In this document: positions 32,684 through 37,954 of the stretch, in pieces
How positions within the stretch are numbered: position 1 is the stretch's first letter
Layout: each line of letters starts with the position of its first letter
Assembly: GCA_026692885.1 (NCBI GenBank)
Contig: JAPLNJ010000720.1
Span: forward strand, 1 to 37,954
DNA length: 37,954 bases
DNA from: Planctomycetota bacterium
Lineage (GTDB): Bacteria > Planctomycetota > Planctomycetia > Pirellulales > Pirellulaceae
Direction of reading: 5' to 3'
The notes under the pieces: generated by a model
Seen by the model: the letters and a program-made list of their open reading frames with translations, nothing else
Databases searched by the model: none
Told to the model about the DNA's origin: nothing
Translations under genes and position numbers: made by a program

Positions 32684-35600
32684 TTCATCCGCAGATAAGC
32701 CTCCGCCGCTTGCCGATCCGCCGTGCTCAAGGCACTGGGGAAGACAATAATCTCGGCCAGCTCGCCTTTGTATTTGGGTGGCACACCGATGACGAAATCG
32801 GCACCGCCGATCAGGCCGCCGGTGGCCGTCGTCAAGGGCGTGGTGTTGGTGTTTGCGGCGATGGGCAAGCCGTCCCGGTAGATCGTGTGTCCCGCGGCCG
32901 ACAGCTGATCGCTCCAGAGCCGGAACTGCTGCGTGCTATAGGCATCGACCGGCGCATTCAAATCGTTGGAGTACTGGGCCAGCGTGTAGGTGGTGTTGTT
33001 CCGATATCCGATGTGCAGGGCGTTATTCTGCGAGTTTGCCGTCGTCGCGAGGAAGTAGCGGCTACTGGCGCTGTCCATCCGGCCCTCGACCGCCAGGATG
33101 GTATACTGGTTGCCGGCCAGGAAACTCAGATTCACGTTCATCACATCTGTGGTGCCGTCGAACTGCACTACCGACTTGCCGTTCAGCAGGGTCGTATTCG
33201 TCGCGTAGGTGGGGCTGGCTGTGCCGCTGGCCGTGGCATCCCGGCTGCCGTTGCTAACGCTCCCACTCTTGTCGGCCCAGCGGGTAATGGAATTAGCCGT
33301 CTGGGTGATCGAACTGCTATCACTGGCGTCCAGCCAAAGCCCTGCGCCCGCGACCAGGCCTGGCAAGCGGAGGGTGCCGGCGACGATATTGGTCGCGCCG
33401 GTGTAGGTATTCGATCCGCCCAGGAGCACGGTCCCGCTGGTGGTCTTGTTGATCCCGGCCGAGCCCGTGAGATTGGCCAGAGCCGAACCTGATTGTAGAT
33501 CGTACGCGGCCCCCGAGTAGACCAGCGTGCCAGCGGCGATGCTGCCACTCTGCAGCGACACGGCGGCGGTGGTGGCGATCGCCTGGGAGTATCCGCCCAG
33601 ATCGAGCCCCCCGCCGTTGACGGTGATGCTGCCCGTCGCCGACAGACGGTTATCGCCGCCGGTCAGACGCAAGGTGCCGCCGCTGACGGTCGTGCCGCCG
33701 GTGTAGGTCTGGGCGGTGGCGCTGCTGAGCGTCTGGGTCGCGGTGCCGGTCTTAACCAACGCCAGCGTGCCGACGCCGTTCTGGAGCGTCCCGCTGTAGG
33801 TTGCGTCGGTATTGCCTTGGCCGATCGTCAACACGGCCGCGGTGGACGACGTGTTGGTGATCGTCCCGGCTCCGGTCAGCGCATCGAAGCCTTCCGGCTG
33901 GCCGTTCAGATCCAGAATTCCGCTGGCATTGACGACCACGTCGCTTTGGTAGAACAGTTGGTCGCCACCGTTGCCGGCCAGTTGCACCGTCGCTCCGTTG
34001 TTGATCGTCAGTGCCGTAGCCCCACTGCCTAGGGCATGCACGGTGGCGGAGCTGGACTTGGCCAGCAGCAGGGTGCCCGTAGTGACGATCGCGGTCAGGC
34101 TGGAGTTATCCTGCGTGCCGCCGAGGGTGAGTGTATTGCCGCCGACTTTGGTGAGCGTCCCCTGCACTCGGCCCGTCCCCGTGAACGTGATGTTGCCCGT
34201 GCCGCCGACAGAGTAGGTGTTGCCCGGGATGTTCCCGGACAGGCTGGCCGCCGTGCCGCTGCTATTGATCAGCGCCCCGCCGGAACTGATCCCGGTCCCG
34301 TCCAGGGTCACCGATTCCGCACCGACGTTTTGACCGTACAAATCCAGGACGGCCCCGCTGGCCACCGTCGTCCCGCCCACCGTCGATCCCAGAGCCGTGG
34401 CGTTGCCCAGGACCAGGCTGCCGGCCGTGACGCTGGTGGTGCCGCTGTAGGTGTTCGGGCCGGAGAGGGTGACGGACCCGGTGGTGGTCTTGTTCAGATT
34501 GACACTGCCGGCGAGGATGGCGCTGCTGGCCCCGCTTCGGACGTCGTAGGCCGTGGTACTGGTCAGCGTACCGCCGCCGGTGCCGGCAAGGGTGCCGCCG
34601 TTCAGAATCACGCCGGTTACCGTGTTGGTGTAAGCGTGCAGGTCCAGCGTGCCCGCGTCGACCTGTACCGACGCGGCGCTGGCGATGGCGTTGGAGGCCG
34701 TCAGGTTGAACGTGCCGCCTGAGAATGTGAGCAGGCCGGTGACGGTCGTGGAGCCCAGGTTCGCCGCGTCGGTGTCTCGCAGCGACACGTTCCGGCCGCT
34801 AGTGACTACCACCGTGGTGAAATCGTTCCCGGCGTTCAGCGTGATGTCGTTACCGCTGCCGGCCGCAAAGGTCGCGGTCTTGCCTGCGCCGTTGGCGGTC
34901 AAGGTACCGCTCTGGGTGATCGTCCCGCTGGCCGTCAGGTTCAGGTTGCCAGCGATGGCCGAGGCGCCCAGCACGATCCCGTTGGTGTCGACCAGGGTGA
35001 CATCGTTCGCGCTGGTGATCGCCACGGTCCCGAAATCGTTCGTGCTTGTGGCCAAGCTGATGCTGTGGGTGGCTCCAGCGGCCAAGGTCGTGGTGCCGGA
35101 GACCACGACCTTGGTGGTCTGCGCGATGGTTTCCGCGGTGAGTGTCAGGTCCTTGGTGACCGTCAAGCCACCGGTCACGTCCAGGTTCACCGTATCGTTG
35201 CCGTCCTGGCCATCCACGATCAGGCTGGTGTTGGCATTCAAGGCCAGCGAGCTGACGGTGAGCGTCTGATCGTTCGCGCCCAGGTTGATCGTGATGCTCC
35301 CACCGCCGGGCGCTGAGGCCGATGGGTAATTGAAGTTGGTTTGCTCGAACGTGTGGTTCGTGGGCGAATCCAGCCGGGCCTGCCCATTGCCCAGATCGAC
35401 CAGGGTAATGCCCGCATCGGTGAGGCCTGGCAGATTGAAGATCAGGTAATCCACCGTGCCGTCGTTCGTGATCGGTTCCAGTCCCGTGTAATGGATGGTG
35501 CGGTTCGTCGTGCCGTTGTTCAGGACAATCGAGCCGTCGTTGGCATTCGTATAGTTGTAGGTCTGCGTGGTGTAACTGGCACCGACGTTGATCAACGCCA

Positions 35601-36900
35601 CTGTGTCGAAGCCTGCTCCGCCGTCAAACGTGATCCCGCCCAGCGGAACCGGGGCGCCGCCGGAGAAATCCACCGTCAGGGTATCGTCGCCACTGGTACC
35701 TGCGATGGTCAGGCTGAAGCTGCTGGCCGCCGACTGGCGCAGGAGCAGCGTTGTGCCTTGCGTGAGGACGGCTTCCCCCGAGCTGCTGGGATTGTACGCC
35801 AGCAGCAGACTTCCGCCGCCGGTGGCCGCGGTCACACCGACCGTCGGCGTCGCACCCGTCTTGATGACTAGTTCGCCCAAGGTCGCCTCCGATCCAGGAT
35901 TCCCGGCCGGATCGGTCGCCACCACGGTCACGTCATAGCTCGTGCCATTCTCGCTGCCTGTCAACTCCGGCGAGATGGCCTGGCCCGCCAGGGCCAGCGT
36001 CCAGCGACCATCTCCGGCGTTCGTCGCGGTATAGATCTTCGTGTTGACCGTGACCGTCACCGTCGCCGTCGGATCGTCCACCGTGCCGCTCAAGGCTGGC
36101 TGGGTGTCGTTGGTCGTCAGCCGGTTGACCGTGACCTGTGGCGCCGTGGTGTCATACGTGAACGACGTCGTCGTCACTGGCGACTGGACGTTCTCCACCC
36201 TGTCCACAGCTCGCGAGCTGACCGTGTAGCTGGAACCATTGGCCAGCTTGTCCGCCGCCAACGCGTAGGTCCAGGCCGGCAGTGTCCCATCGGCCGACAG
36301 CCACACGGGCGTGCCCGAAGTGAAGGTCGCGCCCCCGTAGTATTGGCGCGTCGTGTTGTTCAGGATGCTAACCGCCACCGAGGTCACCCCGCCGACGCCG
36401 GTGTTGTCCGAGGAACTGCCGCCGAGCGTGCCCGCCGCCCATCCGGTCGCGTTGTAGTAGGCCGCGCTGGGGAAGGTGATCGTGCTGAGCGGCGGCGTCG
36501 CGTCGTAGGTAAACGTGCCCGTAGTCGGAGTGGCCTGCACATTTCCCACCGCGTCCGTCGCCAGCGTACTGACCACGTAGCTCGAACCGTCCGTCAATTG
36601 GCCGGCCGCCACCGCAAAAGTCCAGGCCGGCAGCGTCCCGTCGGTCGGCAGCCAGACGGCCGTGGCCGAATCGAAGGCCCCATTCGCGCTGTAGTACATA
36701 CCCGCGACCTTCTGGATGCTGATATGCACCGCCTGCAAGCCCGCCCCGCCGCTGTCCGAGGAACTGCCTGCCAGTGTCCCGTGGAACCAACCGCCCGTCG
36801 TGTTGGTGATCGTGCTGGCCGGCGCCGTGATGTCGTAGATCACAGTGTGATCCGTGCTGGTGCTGGCCGCGCTGAGGTTGCCGGCCGCGTCGCTGGCCAC
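32293..36900 (-). CDS. Second giant surface protein, middle segment (frame B)
   Basis: Middle part of the giant gene, formally from a GTG at 36900 without a ribosome site. It opens with VASDAAGNLSAAS, the end of a bacterial Ig-like domain, followed by two FTYDxTxP-linked Ig-like domains (about 36830-36150) and another at 36150-35870. Next comes a stretch with SGDDTLTVDFSGG and GGITFDGGAGFDTV (about 35720-35590). Several autotransporter-associated beta-strand repeats follow (near 34450, 33700 and 33400), and a LamG/concanavalin-like domain (about 33345-32650; AGLWLDASDS, VVQFDGTTDVMNV, YRDGLPIA, GELAEIIVFPSALS). The last ~35 codons, after TQTLSAS, are out of frame, and the stop at 32293 is a result of the frame change near 32397. 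It continues the protein of 36840-37954 and leads into 20651-32683. Confidence 0.8.
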   Translation of the reverse strand: MASDAAGNLSAASTSTDHTVIYDITAPASTITNTTGGWFHGTLAGSSSDSGGAGLQAVHISIQKVAGMYYSANGAFDSATAVWLPTDGTLPAWTFAVAAGQLTDGSSYVVSTLATDAVGNVQATPTTGTFTYDATPPLSTITFPSAAYYNATGWAAGTLGGSSSDNTGVGGVTSVAVSILNNTTRQYYGGATFTSGTPVWLSADGTLPAWTYALAADKLANGSSYTVSSRAVDRVENVQSPVTTTSFTYDTTAPQVTVNRLTTNDTQPALSGTVDDPTATVTVTVNTKIYTATNAGDGRWTLALAGQAISPELTGSENGTSYDVTVVATDPAGNPGSEATLGELVIKTGATPTVGVTAATGGGSLLLAYNPSSSGEAVLTQGTTLLLRQSAASSFSLTIAGTSGDDTLTVDFSGGAPVPLGGITFDGGAGFDTVALINVGASYTTQTYNYTNANDGSIVLNNGTTNRTIHYTGLEPITNDGTVDYLIFNLPGLTDAGITLVDLGNGQARLDSPTNHTFEQTNFNYPSASAPGGGSITINLGANDQTLTVSSLALNANTSLIVDGQDGNDTVNLDVTGGLTVTKDLTLTAETIAQTTKVVVSGTTTLAAGATHSISLATSTNDFGTVAITSANDVTLVDTNGIVLGASAIAGNLNLTASGTITQSGTLTANGAGKTATFAAGSGNDITLNAGNDFTTVVVTSGRNVSLRDTDAANLGSTTVTGLLTFSGGTFNLTASNAIASAASVQVDAGTLDLHAYTNTVTGVILNGGTLAGTGGGTLTSTTAYDVRSGASSAILAGSVNLNKTTTGSVTLSGPNTYSGTTSVTAGSLVLGNATALGSTVGGTTVASGAVLDLYGQNVGAESVTLDGTGISSGGALINSSGTAASLSGNIPGNTYSVGGTGNITFTGTGRVQGTLTKVGGNTLTLGGTQDNSSLTAIVTTGTLLLAKSSSATVHALGSGATALTINNGATVQLAGNGGDQLFYQSDVVVNASGILDLNGQPEGFDALTGAGTITNTSSTAAVLTIGQGNTDATYSGTLQNGVGTLALVKTGTATQTLSSATAQTYTGGTTVSGGTLRLTGGDNRLSATGSITVNGGGLDLGGYSQAIATTAAVSLQSGSIAAGTLVYSGAAYDLQSGSALANLTGSAGINKTTSGTVLLGGSNTYTGATNIVAGTLRLPGLVAGAGLWLDASDSSSITQTANSITRWADKSGSVSNGSRDATASGTASPTYATNTTLLNGKSVVQFDGTTDVMNVNLSFLAGNQYTILAVEGRMDSASSRYFLATTANSQNNALHIGYRNNTTYTLAQYSNDLNAPVDAYSTQQFRLWSDQLSAAGHTIYRDGLPIAANTNTTPLTTATGGLIGGADFVIGVPPKYKGELAEIIVFPSALSTADRQAAEAYLRMKWLASTTSALPVGTAVSIGGGATLDLGAFGATIGSLANYNGTGGTVTSTAFNGTDKAKVTLTLAAADNAAFSGSIQEGLTSSVSLTKTGAATQTLSASTRTPATPRSAPARCNSGPITPFPAALATATSS
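32395..32400 (-). other. Apparent 1-base deletion joining frames B and A
   Basis: On the minus strand TTG-TCG-GCG-TCA reads L-S-A-S and then nonsense. Adding one G (TTG-TCG-GGC-GTC-AAC) restores L-S-G-V-N-T-Y-T-G, the expected beta-strand repeat. The missing base falls in a short run of C on the plus strand. No slippery heptamer is present. It could be a real mutation or a sequencing or assembly error. Confidence 0.75.
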
Positions 36901-37954
36901 GCCGTGGAAGCCACGGCGGTCCCAGTCAGCGTCACGTCACTGCCCGTGAAACCGCTCACCGGTTCGCTGAAGACCACTGTGAAGTTGATCGGCGAGTTGC
37001 CGGTTGGATCGCTCTGCTCGGCCCCCTGGTTGATCGTCACCGTGGGCTGCGCTGTGTCATACGTGAACGTGGTCACGGTGTCGACCGTGTGGCTGAGCGT
37101 GTCCGTGGCTAGGGCGCGCACGGTGTAGGTTTTGCCGTCGAGCAGCAGGTTGGCCGGGAAGCTCAGGCTCCAATTCGGCGACACTAGCGTCGCCGCATGG
37201 AAGACCGCGATGCCGCTGTCAAACGCGCTGGTGTTCCAGTAATTGGTCCCGTCATAAACACTTACTTGAACACTTGTTAAGTCCGAACCAGCGTCCGTGG
37301 CTGTGCCCGTAATCGTCCCGGCGACCCAACCCGCTGCGTTGTAGTAGGCCGCGGTGGGGAACGTAAAAGTGCAGTCGGGCGCCCCGTTGTCCACCGCGAA
37401 CGTCGTGCTCGGCCCCGCCGCCAGTGCGGCGTTTCCGGCCGCGTCGCTGGCCGTGCCCGCCGCCAGCGAAATACCCAGGGTGCCCACGCCCGTGATGCTA
37501 CTGATGGTCACTGTCCGGGTGCTGGTCCCCGACCCGCTCATCGCGACCGTACCCGTGGGAAGATCGGTGCCAATCGCGTTCAACGTTACGTTGCCGCTGC
37601 TCAGCGTGACGGCACTGGCCCCCGTGTAGGTCACCGTGAAGGTGATCGGCCCAGTGTCCGCCAGGATCGCGGACGGACTGCCAATCGAAACCGTCGGCCG
37701 GATGTTGTCCACCGTGGCGCTCGTGGTGTCCCCAGTGGTCGTGGCGTTGCCCGCATTGTCGGTGGCCGTCACCGACACGTTGCGGTTGGTCTGCTCGATG
37801 CTTCCCGCCTCGATGACGTAAGTCGCCGTCCAGGTCCCCGAGCTGTTGGCTGCCGTCACCGCCGCACCGCCGCCGAACTGGCTGAAGTTGACCGTCACCG
37901 CGGAGATTGTGTCCGTGTTGTTGTCGCCGGTCCCGGCCGTATTGTTCCAGGTCG
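36840..37954 (-). CDS. Second giant surface protein, N-proximal segment in the window (frame C, 5' truncated)
   Basis: The frame is open to the right edge of the window (reading T-W-N-N-T-A-G-T-G-D-N-N before V-T-V-N-F-S-Q), so the start and signal region are outside; the GTG at 37898 is not a real start. The segment encodes bacterial Ig-like domains: NVSVTATDNAGNATT, a domain with VTLSSGNVTLNAIG and GTASDAAGNAALA, one with TFPTAAYYNAAGWVAG and FTYDTAQPTVTINQGAEQSDP, and the first half of another, INFTVVFSEPVSGFTGSDVTLTGTA. The last ~20 codons before the stop at 36840 are out of frame. The expected second half of this domain is missing at the join with 32293-36900. Confidence 0.8.
   Translation of the reverse strand, partial: TWNNTAGTGDNNTDTISAVTVNFSQFGGGAAVTAANSSGTWTATYVIEAGSIEQTNRNVSVTATDNAGNATTTGDTTSATVDNIRPTVSIGSPSAILADTGPITFTVTYTGASAVTLSSGNVTLNAIGTDLPTGTVAMSGSGTSTRTVTISSITGVGTLGISLAAGTASDAAGNAALAAGPSTTFAVDNGAPDCTFTFPTAAYYNAAGWVAGTITGTATDAGSDLTSVQVSVYDGTNYWNTSAFDSGIAVFHAATLVSPNWSLSFPANLLLDGKTYTVRALATDTLSHTVDTVTTFTYDTAQPTVTINQGAEQSDPTGNSPINFTVVFSEPVSGFTGSDVTLTGTAVASTAWPATRPATSARPAPARITL
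36900..36918. other. Deletion/frameshift junction at an 8-bp hairpin
   Basis: CGCCGTGG (36900-36907) and CCACGGCG (36911-36918) form a perfect stem with the 3-nt loop AAG exactly where frame C stops making sense and frame B begins. About 30 residues expected between DVTLTGTA and VASDAAGN of this Ig-like type are absent. Confidence 0.65.

Overview
The window looks like chromosomal DNA of a planctomycete, probably near Pirellulales. The main evidence is protein style. Two proteins start with a basic segment followed by the F-E-[SA]-L-E-D-R-R-L-L-A motif (the LEPR-XLL type N-terminus of planctomycete exported proteins). One carries a type I dockerin, and very large repeat-built surface proteins end in RTX-like calcium-binding repeats. 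DNA is GC-rich, genes are sparse in the middle, and spacers are full of palindromic and tandem repeats.

Layout. 1-1460: gene-free repeat mosaic ending in a double hairpin, the likely terminator of the first giant gene. 1461-11198 (-): a 3245-residue exported protein built from 750-790 residue modules. 11199-20650: an island with five small or medium genes: nucleotidyltransferase (13128-13727, -), retropepsin-like protein (15404-15835, +), dockerin protein (16015-17448, -), a second nucleotidyltransferase (17811-18440, -) and a DUF4058 protein (18718-19521, +). 20651-37954 (-): a second, larger giant gene whose 5' end lies beyond the right edge. It is split here into three reading frames by an apparent 1-base loss near 32397 and an apparent larger out-of-frame deletion at about 36900. 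The two giants share their C-terminal ~1000 residues, with one 164-nt patch 98% identical.

The least explained content is the repeat system of the island. A composite unit recurs four times in one orientation between 12.0 and 15.3 kb: a heptamer tandem array, a ~90-nt core with its own stem-loop, then one to three-and-a-half copies of a ~111-nt foldback at a strict 125-nt period, and in two cases an identical 49-nt trailer. Two core-only copies lie in the opposite orientation at 17.6 and 19.9 kb. The tandem arrays (CTGACAA, CTGACCA, GATTGCG, GAGTGCG, TCAGATT) are all 7-mers, and they flank most small genes closely. Other palindromes appear to have been absorbed into the coding sequence of the dockerin protein.

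Functionally, the giants and the dockerin protein are probably cell-surface or matrix proteins. The small genes do not form an obvious operon; each is a single transcription unit separated by repeats. No tRNA, rRNA, CRISPR array or transposase gene was seen. All family assignments come from reading motifs by eye, without database searches.
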